Notes: generated by a model from the sequence alone, not told the origin. Shown: positions 10,768 through 21,665, counted from the stretch's first letter. The stretch is 64,000 nt of DNA from Mastigamoeba balamuthi (GCA_902651635.1 CACRSC010001920.1:384651-448650), one strand, 5' to 3'. A program made the numbers and translations.

Positions 10768-11907
10768 ATGGGCGACCCCGCAGCGAAGAGGCTCGGAACA
10801 GCGGTATCGCAGCCCAGCGCCCCCGCCCACGCCACGGAGCACGCATCTCACGCGCCCAACACACGACAGCCACCCGTGTCCGCGTCCAAGTCGCCGACGA
10901 TCCCCGGGGGAGGCCCGCCCAAGGCCCAGGGAGCGACCGGAGGCTCCGTCTCCTCGCGGGCCGCGTTCTTCCTCGCGGCTCAGAACAAGTCCGCGCAGCC
11001 CGCAGCCGCAGCCCCTGCGGCGCGGCCCTCCCCGGGACGGCTGTCGACCGCTGGCAGGTCCCCGGTGGCCCCGTACCAGCCCGCGGTCCCCGGGGCCCCA
11101 CAGACGCAGGACTCGGGCTCGAGGCCGCCGCCCGAGCAGACGGCGCCCAAAGTCCGCGTGGCGTCGATACGCAACAGCCTGCCGCCTAACTTCGCCATCG
11201 GGCTGATGCTGGGAGGCGGCCCGCCGCCGGCGATGTCGCGGTCGGCGGTGGAGCCCGCGAAGAGCCCGTCCGAGAGCTCGAATTCGCCGCGTGGCGACTC
11301 GGAGGACCAGAACTCGGGCGAGGAGGACCGCGGGAAGCTCAGGCCCGCGGCCAGGGCGCACCCGACCGGGCGCAGGCCGCCCTCGCTCGTCCTCGGCAAG
11401 GGCCCCGCGGCATCGGCAGCGCTCCTCGGAGCCGCCGACGCCGACTTCACGAAGGTGGAGACGCCGGTGCTGTCGGCGAGGGGCAACGGCGACTCGGCAG
11501 CGGAGGAGTCGGAGGAGGGGCACCGCCACCACCGCCACCACCAGCACGAGGCGGCAGAGCAGCAGGCCGCCGACAGCGACCAGAAGCCGTTGCCCGTCGT
11601 GCCGCAGGGCGCGGGGGAGTACGCGCAGGCCAGCAGGTCTCCGAGGGGGATGGCCGTGTCGGGGCCGCCCGAGGCCGCTGGCGGGGGCGAGGACGCCGAG
11701 TCGCTGAGGGAGCAGCTCGCAGCCGAGAGGGCGAGCCACGCGGCCACGAAGCAGAGGGTGCTGCAGCTCGAGGCGGAGCTGAGGGTGCTGCGGCAGGCGC
11801 AGGACTCGCAGGCTGAGCTCGCGAGGCGCTACCAGGGCATGCAGCGCTTCCTCTCGGAGCTGTCGGCCGGAGTCCAGTCGGCACTTGAGACATACCCTCC
11901 GATGTGA
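10768..11907 (+). CDS. Proline/serine-rich protein with C-terminal coiled coil
   Basis: A single exon of 379 codons. Most of the chain is low complexity, rich in Pro, Ala, Ser and Glu, and likely disordered. Two parts look constrained. A short segment near residues 133-160 (IRNSLPPNFAIGLMLGGG) resembles a linear binding motif. The last 70 residues form a probable coiled coil (SLREQLAAERASHAATKQ, then LQLEAELRVLRQ). A His-rich patch lies near residue 255. No enzymatic domain is visible. Scaffold or cytoskeletal roles would suit the make-up, but I cannot name a family. The start at 10768 is the first ATG after an AT-rich leader. Confidence 0.6.
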   Translation: MGDPAAKRLGTAVSQPSAPAHATEHASHAPNTRQPPVSASKSPTIPGGGPPKAQGATGGSVSSRAAFFLAAQNKSAQPAAAAPAARPSPGRLSTAGRSPVAPYQPAVPGAPQTQDSGSRPPPEQTAPKVRVASIRNSLPPNFAIGLMLGGGPPPAMSRSAVEPAKSPSESSNSPRGDSEDQNSGEEDRGKLRPAARAHPTGRRPPSLVLGKGPAASAALLGAADADFTKVETPVLSARGNGDSAAEESEEGHRHHRHHQHEAAEQQAADSDQKPLPVVPQGAGEYAQASRSPRGMAVSGPPEAAGGGEDAESLREQLAAERASHAATKQRVLQLEAELRVLRQAQDSQAELARRYQGMQRFLSELSAGVQSALETYPPM

Positions 11908-12384
11908 CCCTCTTCCCCAGGCGCAGCAGGCAGGTGTGTGACAAAAACAGTGCTGAATAAATGTCCTCGTTGATACCCTCTCAGTGCCCATTCGCTCGCC
12001 AGGCAGTGCCCGAGCAATGCCGTGGAATAACTCAGGCTGGTGTTCTCTGGTCCAGCCACGGCTGTACTGTGTGCTCGCTCCTGTCCACTTCAGCTCGCTC
12101 TCGGCATCCCGGGCCTCGCGGTGGAGAAATGGAATTGCTATCTGGAGAGTAGCCCCCGACTGCTTCACAGGGCTGTGTGTTTTGTTGTGTCTGCGTTCTA
12201 CACAATCCAGTTCTGGAAGCAGCTCGAGGAGAGGTTCTGAGGACCACGAGCTGACACTCCCGGGTGCCCCGAGTGCTCGGCGTCTCCTCGTGTAACGCCC
12301 GACTCACTGTCCCTGACTCAGGAGTCACTACCGACAGTTACTGACAGTTGCCGGCCAACAGGACAGTTCTCCGACTGCAAACCA
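11908..12384. other. Intergenic spacer before the right repeat arm
   Basis: No supported gene. An AATAAA string at about 11955 is followed by T-rich sequence and could serve as polyadenylation signal for the gene ending at 11907. Confidence 0.35.
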
Positions 12385-13868
12385 CTGGGTGGAGAAGGAG
12401 CGGTAGAATGTAGGAGGAAATCCGGAATAATATCGAGCAGGCAGGAAAAGATCTCCGATGGGCGTATCTCAACCGTATGTTCTTTTGGTTATGCCGTTCC
12501 GGTGTCGTGTCTCCGCATCGCTTTTCTCTCTGCGTGTGATTTGTGGTTGTGTGGAATGCGAGCTTTTCCGCCTTGCCGGTGATGCGTGAATACCGGGATC
12601 GCGTGTGAGCCTGAGAGTCTGAGGCTGTGCCCTCGCTGTGCCTGTGCACGGGTTCTCGGGGTGCCTTCTCGACTGGAAAATTGACCGAGGCTTTCAGTGG
12701 ACGCAGAGCTCCACCAGCTGCGCAAACTCGCAGTACCGGCACCGCAGCGCTGTCTGCACCGTCACGGGTCACGTCAGACAACGTTGAGGGGCTGCTCGGG
12801 GCACCGAGCGCTGGTGCTGCGCTGGGGGGCGGGGGGGCGCACTGTGGAGCGGGTGGCAGGCATCTGGCAGATGGCCTCGGAGATGTCAGTCCAGCTGCCC
12901 TTGGCAAACGCCGTCTTGAGGGGCGCGTTGTCCGCCTGCGAGGCTGCACAGCGCGTGAGGTCGGAACGTACGGAGCGCAGCGCCCCAAGGGGGACAGTGG
13001 CGGGCGGGAGCAGAGGCGGGGCAGAAGGACCTTGGTACCACATGTCGGTGATGCCGGCCTGGACAGAGGCGGGCAGCGTGGCCATCTTGCCGCCCATCCA
13101 CCCGTTGACAGACCCCACCACAAACGTGCTCAGGTAGTGTCCCAGCAGCACGTCCGCTGCCTGGGCCGTCATGGCCTGCTGGCCGCCGCGGACCTTTTCG
13201 AAGTCGAGCTTGACGGCAGCCATCTCGGTGTTCCACCAGCCCTTGTTTGAGTCCAGAGCGAACGAGTAGCCCACAGACGTGTGTCCCGCTGCAGCCACGC
13301 AACCACAGCACACCGCGAGTGAGCACTGCAGGCTGGAAGCGCTGAACTGAGCAGTGCGTGAGCACACCGTTGGAGACTGCCTTGGTGAGGAAGGGCTCGT
13401 GCTTCTTGATGAGGTCCATGCCGGCAAGCTTCGCAGGGCAGCCCGCGTACACCTGCATCGTGCAGAACCTATGCGTGTCGGGCGGGCACAGCGGGAGGCA
13501 CGACTTGGACCACGCAGAGGCTGAGGCCACCAGGGCCAGGACAACAATGGCTGAACTGCTCGAGATCATCTCCGTCGCTTGAGATCCGCAGAACCCGGTT
13601 CCGAACACGGTGTTTGTTATTCGAGGGCTGAAACGACCGAGGCGGTTGCTCTTGTGGTTGTGGTTGCTCCGCTGCTGAAAAATCCGGAGGTCGTGCACTG
13701 TGGTTCAGATAAAGCCGACTGCCTGCGTGCGTCTGACGTGAGCAACGCTCAGTGCAGAACCTCAAAGATTGAGGAAAAACATCTGTATTCGTTCAAGATC
13801 ACCGGTAATTTGTCTGAACCAAAACGGAGATGAAAAATCCGTTAAAACCTTCGTTTTTCCTAGCGGTT
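12385..13868 (-). repeat. Right arm of the 1.5-kb inverted repeat
   Basis: Reverse-oriented partner of 7301-8812, about 3.6 kb away from its inner end. It carries the second gene copy with the same exon lengths and similar flanks. Intron 2 differs from its partner at only a few bases, while intron 1 shares little beyond its splice sites. Confidence 0.8.
12694..13569 (-). CDS. Secreted Cys-containing protein, family copy B
   Basis: Exons 13569-13368, 13288-13031, 12943-12843 and 12753-12694 have exactly the lengths of copy A (202, 258, 101 and 60 nt). The protein differs mainly in the first exon (for example SKSCLPLC against STSCYALC) and by a few conservative changes at the start of exon 2. 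The long middle part and the CRYCEFAQLVELC tail are the same. The frame is fully open and splice sites are intact, so the copy looks functional. Divergent transcription away from each other is not seen: A and B point toward each other across the central genes. Confidence 0.7.
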
Positions 13869-14496
13869 CGCAAGACACGGACACTCACCAGGGGGTGTAG
13901 TGAGTTTGCTGGGGCGTGTGCCCCGGAGCATCCGTGCCCACAGCAGGGGGCACCCCTCGTGTTGCCCTCCCAGGTGACCTGTCGAAGGCACGCGTCCCAC
14001 GAGCAGGCGACGCCCCGGAGACGAGCAGCCACCCGACGGAGATGGTGATGGATATCATCCACCTCTGCTCGGACTCTGCGCTCGTTATGCCTCGCTGCGA
14101 GGGCGAAGCGCGAAGAGAGCTGCCTTGGGGACAGGGCGGGGCTGCTTCATGGTCGTGAACGAATTCACACAAGATCCCGGTCACAAAACGACAGCAAATA
14201 CGGCGCACGTCGGGGGCACGGCAACGCCGATCGTCCCCATCCCCACGGGCGTCTCGTTCGCAGGAATTATCTGTTCAATAGCCACTAGTATTGTGGGATA
14301 TGAGGGTTTCTGGATTGTGCTGAACGTGCTTGGTTTTCGACGAGTTGTGATCTGTTGCATTCGACCCCTACGGCTCGCTCACAGTGCGGAAGTCGAGAGT
14401 GACCACAATCACTAAGTGTTGCGTGTTGAGACTTACTTGCAATACGTCGGAGTAATGGAAAGAACCCTTCACAAGACACGCTGTCACTGTTTCTCA
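13869..14496. other. Intergenic spacer, no gene seen
   Basis: Lies between the 5' flank of copy B and the 3' end of the large minus-strand gene. Open frames are short and without recognisable features. The minus-strand promoter of copy B is expected at the left of the stretch. Confidence 0.35.
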
Positions 14497-17400
14497 CTAA
14501 GGGTCCAAGATCTCCACGAAGTTGTGGTCCACTGCATCAAACGTGACGTCGATGAGGTTGGACGCCATTCCGCCGGGCACCAGCGCGTTCCCGATAAACT
14601 GGAGGTTGGTGAGGTGGTTCTCGTGGGCGTCCGTGGGCATCTGCTCCTGCAGCGGCTCGTCCACCTTGCTGTCGACGACCTCGTGCAGCCATTTCTTTCC
14701 TCTCTCAACGAACCCGTCGCCAGGAGCGTCATCAGCTCCTCCTTGCTGGTCACCTGCCTCGTCCCCGAACATCCTGGAGAGGATGCTCTTGCCCTTGTCG
14801 TAGAGCGATTGGTTGCCGTCTGCTTGCTCTTGAGCTCTCCTGTCTGCCTCCACCTGTTCTGCGCGTTCTTGAGCCCTTCTCTGGGCATCCTCGGCCCTCG
14901 CGCGCCTCTCGTTCTCTGCCTCCTCGAGTGCCCGTGCACGCCTGTCTGCTTCTTCACGGGACTTCCGATCGGCTTCTTCTTGCGCCGCTCGCTCAGCCTC
15001 TCTTGCCCGCCTTGCTGCCTCCTCTTGCTCCCTCTGCTGGGCTTCCTCCTCCTGCTGCCGCCTCAGCTCTTGTTCCTTTGCTGCTCTCTCGGCTGCAGCT
15101 TCTTCCTGAACTCTTTGTTCGTGGGCCACCCGCTCTGCCTCCATCTCGGCCCTATCGGCCTCTGCTTGGGCCCGCCTCTCTGCTTCGTTTTGGGCTTGTA
15201 TGGCAGCCTCTCGGGCCCTCCGCTCTTGTGCCCTCTGTGCGACCTCTGCTTCGGCCTCTCTCGCAGCCTGCTCTCGAGCCTGAGGGTCGATATCCTCCTG
15301 GGCCTGCTGGTAGACGCCATCTTGAGCAGATCTCTCGGCCTCTTCGAGAGCCTGTCGCTCGTTCTCTGACAGCGCTTGTCTCTCTGCCTCTTCCTGGGCC
15401 ATCCGCTCTGCCTCTTCCTGCGCCTGTCTCTCAGCCTCTAGTTGAGCTTGTCGCTCGGCTTCTTCTTGTGCCAATTGCTCCGCTTCTCGCTGTGCTTCTT
15501 GCTCGGCCTCTTGTTGTGCTTGCCTCTCGGCCTCTTCTTGTGCTGCCCTCTGCGCTTCCTCCTGTGCGCACCTCTGGGCTTCCTCTTGGGCCTGCTGCTC
15601 GGCCTCCTGCTGTGCCTGCCTCTCCGCTTCCTCTTGTGCATGTCTCTCGGCCTCGATTTGTGCCTGTCTCTCCGCCTCGGCCTGTGCCTGCCGTTCTGCC
15701 TCCTCCTGGGCATGGCGCTCTGCCTCGATCTCTGCTTGACGGGCAGCCTCTCTTTCGGCCTCAAGCTCGGCCTGTCTCTCAGCCTCGGCCTCAGCCTGGT
15801 GTCTCGCCTCCTCCTCTGCCTGGTGCTCTGCTTCTGCCTCTGCCTGGTGGGTGGCCTCAGCCTCTGCCTGCTGCGCAGCCTGGGCCTCCGCCTGTTGCTC
15901 AGCCTGTTCCTGGGCCTGCTGCTCGGCCTGCTGCTCTGCCAGGCGCTCTGCCTCTGCCTCTGCCTGCGCCTCGGCCTGGGCTTGGGCAGCGCTCTGTGCC
16001 TCCGCCTCGGCCTGCTGCTCTGCCTGCTCGTTGGCTTGTTGCTCCGCAGCTTGCTGGGCCCACGAGTCGGCCTGCAGCTCCTCCGCCTGCTCCATCTGCG
16101 CGAACTGCGCCTCCTCCTGCATCTCCTGCTGGTGGAACATGTAGTCGGCCTGTCCGTCGTCCCCGTTGTCGTAGTAATCGTACCCCTGCTCCCACGCCAT
16201 CTGTTGCTGCATCGCCCGTTGCTGCGCGCGTATCATCATCATCTGCTGGCGTTGCATAGCCCTCGCCTGCTGTCTGGCCATGCGCTGCGCTGCCAGCCGC
16301 TGCCTCGCCTCCGCGAGCCGCTGGTTCTTGACGCGCTGCTTGATGGCGTCGAGCGTCCCGTTCCTCGCCATCGTCGCCTTGGCTCGCTGGACGACTGCGC
16401 GCATCTCCCCGGTCCTGCGCATCTCCGCGATGCGGTCGGCGACCATCTTGGCCTTGAGGCTGGCCCGCATGCGGTCGTACTCGCCGGTGGACTTCATCTT
16501 GCGGACCGCGTTGGCCTTGATCTGCTCCATCTTGCCGTTGCTCCGGAACTGGCGGATCAGCTGGGCCTTCTGCCTCTCCAGCTCTCCGGACCTCTTCTTG
16601 CGCTCCATGACCTCGCGGTACACGCGCTCCTGCAGGGCCTTCTTGGCGATCGCCACGAGCTCTGCGCGGCTGCGCACGCGGAACCCGCGCACTGTCCTGA
16701 TAGACTCGGACTGCTCCAGCGTGCTCTGGACCTGCTGCCTCATGCTGTCCGGGATCGTTGCGTCCGTGAGGTCGACCGTCCGGAGGAAGCGGGCCGTCCT
16801 CACCAGGTCCGTGAAGAGGTCCAGGACCATGTTGTCGAACACTGTGCGGCTGAGGTCGATTGACTCGAGGATGCGCGTCTGCCGCGCGGCTCGGATGGCC
16901 TCGCGCGCCCTCGCGATTCCCGCCTGCCGCAGGCGCTCCTGCTCCTCCTCCCTCCTCCTCTGCTCGCGCAGCCTCTCTTGGCGCTCGCGCTCCTCGCGCT
17001 CCCTCTTCTGCCGGAGCTCCTCCTCCCTGCGCTCGCGCTCCTCGCGCTCCTTGCGCTCCTTTTCCTCCTGGGCGACGCGCTCCCTGCGCTTCTTCTCCTC
17101 CTTGGCCTGCCGTTCTCTCTCTTGCTTGGCCTCGTGGGCTCTCCTGCGAGCGTCGTACTCGCGGGCCCACGCTCTGTGCCGGTGGATCAGCACCGCCAGG
17201 ACGGCAGCCCCCAGAAGGGCGCCGGGGACCGCTGACAGCGCCCAGTACGGGAGGTACTTGTCCACAACCGAGGCCTCCGCTGTGCGGTTGACGCTGCTGG
17301 CGTGCGACGAGCTCGAGAGCGTCTCGACGGCCCTGACGCACAGTCCGCGGGAGCCCAGAGTAATCTCCTGGGTGCCGTCCGCGTACAGGGCTTTGGCTAC

Positions 17401-18333
17401 GACGGGCTCGCTGCGCCCTTCGTTGACCACTGGGACGTGGAGTCCACACCTCTGTAGGGCCCCGTCGGGGCCCAGTCTGCACCCGAACGGCTGCTCTGAA
17501 GATGAGAGCGGGAGAACCAACAAGTGGCCGTCGCGGACCGCCAGGTGCCTCTGCCCGCCGTCGCCCACTGATGCAACGCTGAGCAGCCGTGGCCTCGCCG
17601 GGTCCTTGGTGTCGAAAACCGACACGCTGCTCCCGCCATATGCGTATAACATCGCCGATTGCGCCACTATCGACGCGAAGTCGCCCTCTGCGTTGGTGGG
17701 GGAGCTCACTCAGCTGCCGGAGGGGAGGCGTGGCACTCGCACCTATCGTGCTGAGCGTCCTGGGGGCCGAGGGATCCGAGACGTCGACGATCCTGACGCC
17801 GCTGGGGGCGGCCACGAACACCGCGTCGAGGCGCACCGCCAGGTCGTTGACGCCCTGCGCGCCGAGCTCGCTGGCGGTGCGCACGTGCGCTGTGTCGGAC
17901 ACTTCGATGACCTTCACGGAGTCGCTGCCCCGGACCAGCACGACGCCTGCGCTGGCCCTCAGCGAGTGGGCGTCCCAGCTCTCGCACAGGCCCAGCTGCT
18001 CGCACGGGACGTCGGCCACGAGCACCTGCAGCAACGCCCCGTGAGTCGGGGGAGGCTCGCGAGGCGGAGGGGCCGACGCACGGGGGGCACTCCGTCGCCC
18101 AGACGCCACAGCGCGAGGCCCACGCGGCCACCCCGGTCCCCACTGGCCTCGCCGCTCAGTGACCGCACGTAGTGCGCGACGGCCAGACGGGACGACGGCG
18201 CGCCCTCTATGACCGCGAGGGAGGCCGAGTCGGCGCGGATGCCCGGGTCGGCGCAGAGGAGAGAGCAGCGCCCTGTGGCGACCAGAAAGGCCGCCGTCAT
18301 CACCGGAAGCACGGCAGACCTTGTCGGGGTCAT
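14497..18333 (-). CDS. LVIVD beta-propeller receptor with long coiled-coil cytoplasmic tail
   Basis: Three exons, 18333-18091, 18025-17743 and 17687-14497, encode about 1238 residues, with phases that join exactly. The N-terminus is a signal peptide (MTPTRSAVLPVMTAAFLVA). The ectodomain has LVIVD-type blade repeats: VKVIEVSDTAHVRT, VRIVDVSDPSAPRTL and VSVFDTKDPARPRLL. A transmembrane helix follows at about 320-345 (YLPYWALSAVPGALLGAAVL). The cytoplasmic part, about 890 residues, is highly charged and predicted helical, with an Arg/Glu-rich stretch, then a long run of short Gln-Ala-Glu-rich repeats. A non-repetitive globular-looking tail ends in NFVEILDP. LVIVD repeats are known mainly from bacterial surface proteins; their function is unclear. 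I infer a surface receptor or adhesion protein with an extended cytoskeletal-type tail. Confidence 0.7.
15300..16110 (-). repeat. Coding minisatellite: Gln/Ala/Glu-rich repeats
   Basis: Inside the large exon, on the minus strand, units of about 24 nt encode variants of EEAERQAQ and EAEAERQA many times over. The DNA repeats are degenerate but clearly tandem. They extend the helical tail of the LVIVD protein, and probably vary in number between strains. Confidence 0.7.
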
Positions 18334-18736
18334 CGCCGAGGACCAATTGGAAAATGCTGTTATTCCGCCCCAGACGGCCGTGCGTCAGAGGGGGCGCCTC
18401 CTGCGGTGCTCGGTGGGCCATTCGTCCATTCTTCTCGCAGGCGGATGTTTTTCCTCCCCTCAGTGTTCTTGCCCGTCTATTTCGGGCAGCAGAGGCGAAG
18501 TTTCTCGCCGGAAAAGTTCCACCGCAGCCGCCCCTCATTCAAGGAGATGGCGATACGACGTCGCTGAAGCTGTCCTCCTGCCTCGTCGCCATGGCCGAGA
18601 CAGAAGAACCGAAGAAGCTGTGGAAGAGCACTGGAAACCCCGCCGTATTTTCTCAGTCTACCGGCTGTTTCGGTATTTAGCGTTTCTGCCATTCACAGAA
18701 GAGACCCGATCGCCGAGCCGACCAACCTCTGCTGAG
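18334..18736. promoter_or_regulatory. Divergent promoter region
   Basis: This 403-base gap separates the start codons of two divergent genes (minus at 18333, plus at 18737), so it must carry both promoters. It is richer in A and T than the flanks, with CCAAT at about 18343 and a GTATTT patch near 18652. No ORF here is convincing. Confidence 0.45.
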
Positions 18737-20674
18737 ATGGAGGCGGGCGACCTCGACGTCGAGTACAGCGAGCCCGCCAAGTGCTGCGCCCGCGCGCGGA
18801 CCGACGCGTGCTGCGTGCGGGGCCTCAAGGTCGCCTTCGTCGCGGCCTTTGTGCTCTGCGCTGTCCTGGGGTCGCTGATCCGCGCAGGCGTCGTCCACCC
18901 GCCGTCGCCGTCGCCGCCCGACGCGCAGCAGCGATGGTCCTTCGGCCTCCTGGGCTCCGCGGCGTTCCTGCTCGTCGCCATCGCCGCGTTCGCCGTCTCG
19001 TCGTCGATGCGCCCGCAGAGCCGCCTCTCGTGCCTCGCGGCCTGCAACGCCCTCTCGGCGCTGCCAGCGACGCTGCTGGGCTTCCTGCTCTACTTCGGCG
19101 TGCTCTCGCTGGGCGCGGGCTACGCGTGGGGCTGGAAGGGCCTGTTCGTCGGCACCGCCGTGCAGATCGCGTTCCTCTTCGTCGTCGGCGCCGTCGTCGT
19201 GGCCCGCGCCGAGCGCTCCTCCCCGTCGCACAGGCGGGCCGCGTTCCTCTGCGCCTACAGCCTGACCGCTCTCGTGGCCTTCGTCTGCCTCCTCGGCGGC
19301 TCCATCGCTCTGGCGGACCGCGTGTACGTCCGCGCGGTGTCCGCCAACGCCACCTCGTCGTCGTCGGCACACGTGTCGCCCGCGCCGACGCTGCACTCGT
19401 CGACGTCCGAGCACGCGGCGGCCCCCGAGCCGCCAGACGCGCAGTACACGTTCAAGGTCGTCTTCCTGTTCATGGCGGGCATCGTCGCCGCGCAGTACTT
19501 CGTGTCGGCGGGCCTCTCGCAGTGCTGCGGCCACTGGGCCCCGTTCTGCTTTGTGCACATCGTGTCCGTGTCCGCCTGCGTCGTCCTCGGGTTCCTGTCG
19601 CACTTCTGCGTCGTCAAGTGGCGCGGCCCTGCAGACCAGAAGGTCCTCGAGTACTCGTTCGTCGTCTGTGCTGCTGCGCAGACTGCGGTCGTGCTGGTGG
19701 TCGGGGCGGTGCTGGCCGCCCGGGACTGGAGGGTCGAGGACACTGCCCGGTCCGCCTACGGCACGCAGCGGACGCCCGTCAGCGGCATCGCCTCCGCGGC
19801 CGTCGTCGCGCTGCTCCTCCTCTGCGCCGTCGGGCTCCTCGTCTCGGGCTCGCTGGTCCACCGGCGCACGGTCGCCGTTCCCCAGTCGGACTACTCGGCG
19901 GCCTGTGCGGTGCTCGTCGCCCTGGGAGTGCTCTTCGCGGTGGCCCTGGTCGTCGTGCTGGCCGGGAGCCTCGTGTACAGCGTCCTCAGCCTGCGCAGGC
20001 TCTACCCCTTCGGCCACGGGATGGCCTGGTGCACGCCCTGCTTCTGCCTCTGGCGGTGCCGCAGGGGCAAGAAGGCCGGCGACTGCTGCTCGAGGAGCAC
20101 TGCCTGCGCGTCCATCGGCTACGCGGTCCTCGCCCTCGCGGCCGCTGTGTGCTGCTGCGTGGCCACGAGCATCGCTCCGGGCAGCGCCGCCGCTGCGGGG
20201 GCGTCCTCGTCGTCGCGTGCGGGCGGCCATGCCCAGAGCTCGTCAGAGCACAGCACGAGGACAGCAGTCAACGTCAGCTTCGTTCTGTACTGCGCGGGGT
20301 TCGCGTGCGTCTACACTCTGGGCGTGCACGCGACGGCCCACGCCATTGGCGCCGTCACGGCCATCTACAACGGGTTCAAGTTCAACAGCTGGTTCAGGGG
20401 CATCTGTGTGGTGATGCACCTCCTGGGCGTGGTCCCCTGCGCCGTCGTGGGGGCGCTGATGATGGCCGGGCGCATCGCGTGGGACTCGCCCTTCTCGTCG
20501 GGCGTCGCGCTCGTGGCTGTCGCGGTGTTCTTCGCGGTCCTGACGGCCGTGGGCCCGAAGGTCTCCAAGAGGCTAGTCCAGAGGGACGCGCCGGCGTGCT
20601 GGATGTGGTGCAGCGCCTACGACGACTGGAGCGACTACCACAGGCTCTACTCTAGCGATGTCACTCCGCGGTAG
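18737..20674 (+). CDS. Polytopic membrane protein of about 14 helices, internal repeats
   Basis: A single exon of 646 codons; the start MEAGDLDVEY is the first ATG of the extended frame that gives a plausible cytosolic leader. I count about 14 hydrophobic helices. They fall into groups of four, each with a similar layout: helix, variable loop, helix, short loop, helix, helix, basic residues. This suggests at least three internal copies of a four-helix unit plus a partial fourth. Cys-rich cytosolic turns occur near residues 14-27 and 430-465. A Ser/Thr-rich loop at about 205-235 has an NAT glycosylation site. No transporter signature is recognisable. It is probably a plasma-membrane or endomembrane protein of unknown function. 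Confidence 0.65.
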   Translation: MEAGDLDVEYSEPAKCCARARTDACCVRGLKVAFVAAFVLCAVLGSLIRAGVVHPPSPSPPDAQQRWSFGLLGSAAFLLVAIAAFAVSSSMRPQSRLSCLAACNALSALPATLLGFLLYFGVLSLGAGYAWGWKGLFVGTAVQIAFLFVVGAVVVARAERSSPSHRRAAFLCAYSLTALVAFVCLLGGSIALADRVYVRAVSANATSSSSAHVSPAPTLHSSTSEHAAAPEPPDAQYTFKVVFLFMAGIVAAQYFVSAGLSQCCGHWAPFCFVHIVSVSACVVLGFLSHFCVVKWRGPADQKVLEYSFVVCAAAQTAVVLVVGAVLAARDWRVEDTARSAYGTQRTPVSGIASAAVVALLLLCAVGLLVSGSLVHRRTVAVPQSDYSAACAVLVALGVLFAVALVVVLAGSLVYSVLSLRRLYPFGHGMAWCTPCFCLWRCRRGKKAGDCCSRSTACASIGYAVLALAAAVCCCVATSIAPGSAAAAGASSSSRAGGHAQSSSEHSTRTAVNVSFVLYCAGFACVYTLGVHATAHAIGAVTAIYNGFKFNSWFRGICVVMHLLGVVPCAVVGALMMAGRIAWDSPFSSGVALVAVAVFFAVLTAVGPKVSKRLVQRDAPACWMWCSAYDDWSDYHRLYSSDVTPR

Positions 20675-20807
20675 CACTCTGGAATACAACTCTGGTGTAT
20701 AGACGTGCGACAACAGGCGCGCGTTGTGCTGTCCGTGGTGTGGTTGGGATTCACGAGGAGGGCCAGGGGAGCGGGGTGGCACAGGTGCTACAGGGGAGAG
20801 CCGTGAG

Positions 20808-21665
20808 CTATGTCGAGTGCGACCAGGCGGCCTGGATCCGCGTCTTGTCGACGACACAGGACCCCGAGCCGCGCGGCAGCAGCGCCAGCGGCTCGTGGTC
20901 GCCCACCGCGCACTCGTAGACCACCTCCTCCGACACCTCGTCCACGAACCGCAGGCAGAACCCGGCGCCCGCTCCCCGCGTGGCGGCCACCCAGACGCCC
21001 GGCGACCAGTTGAGCTTCAGGGCCGCGCAGACGCTGCCCGGCACGCGGACCCGCGAGGGCTCTCGGCCTGGCGGCATCTCGTAGGCGACGGGGACGCCGT
21101 CGAGCATCCCGAGCGCGCGGCAGCCGTCGAGAGCTGTGGGCGCCACGGTGGAGTCGAGCGAGCTGGCTGCGCCGCCGTCGGTGAGCTCCTGCGAGGCCCA
21201 CGTGCGCGGCGACGCCTGCGCGAGGGCGCGGCCGTGGACGACGCGGACCCTCGTCATGCCGCACGACGTGCGGACCGTGTGCGAGCGCACGAGGCCGCCC
21301 GTCGCGGGGCTGAGCACGCCGACGCTGATGTCGAGGCTGTCGTCGCCCTGCATGGCGCGGATGCTCTGCACGGCGACCTCCGAGGGCGACAGCCACGCGA
21401 CCTCGAGCGGGAACACGGGGCACTCGCGGACGACGGCCCGCTGCACAGCGCCCAGCGCGGGGCCGGGCTGTAGCGAGACGACGCTCAGCAGGCCCGGGGA
21501 CGAGTCGGACGAGCTCAGGACGGCCACGCGGGGCGACGGGCTGCACGAGACGGCCGCCCGCGTGTGGCTGCGGAAGTCGCGGCTCGTGCACCGGAACGAC
21601 ATGCTCGTCACCAGCGACCCCGCCCGCGCGTCGTAGCAGCACAGCGTGTCGAACCAGACCCGCAT
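20808..21665 (-). CDS. Unrecognised 285-residue soluble protein
   Basis: Single-exon gene starting MRVWFDTLCCYDARAGSLV. The sequence has short beta-like segments with repeated hydrophobic pairs (VAVLSSSDS, LLSVVSLQPG, VAWLSPSEVAVQSI, VYECAVGDHEPLALL), as in propeller or beta-sandwich proteins, but no repeat I can assign. No signal peptide or transmembrane helix. An in-frame extension upstream to about 21782 is possible, but would overlap the stop region of the next minus-strand gene, so the ATG at 21665 is preferred. Only 52 bases separate the two genes. Confidence 0.5.
   Translation of the reverse strand: MRVWFDTLCCYDARAGSLVTSMSFRCTSRDFRSHTRAAVSCSPSPRVAVLSSSDSSPGLLSVVSLQPGPALGAVQRAVVRECPVFPLEVAWLSPSEVAVQSIRAMQGDDSLDISVGVLSPATGGLVRSHTVRTSCGMTRVRVVHGRALAQASPRTWASQELTDGGAASSLDSTVAPTALDGCRALGMLDGVPVAYEMPPGREPSRVRVPGSVCAALKLNWSPGVWVAATRGAGAGFCLRFVDEVSEEVVYECAVGDHEPLALLPRGSGSCVVDKTRIQAAWSHST

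Noticed and set aside
10594-12168. A 524-codon minus-strand frame opposite the proline-rich gene
   Set aside because: Arg/Leu/Gly-rich shadow of the GC-biased plus-strand gene, with no domain; the plus-strand frame has a sensible coiled coil.
14416-16863. Leu-rich plus-strand frames that look like membrane proteins
   Set aside because: They arise from reading the Gln/Ala/Glu-coding repeats of the LVIVD gene in antisense.
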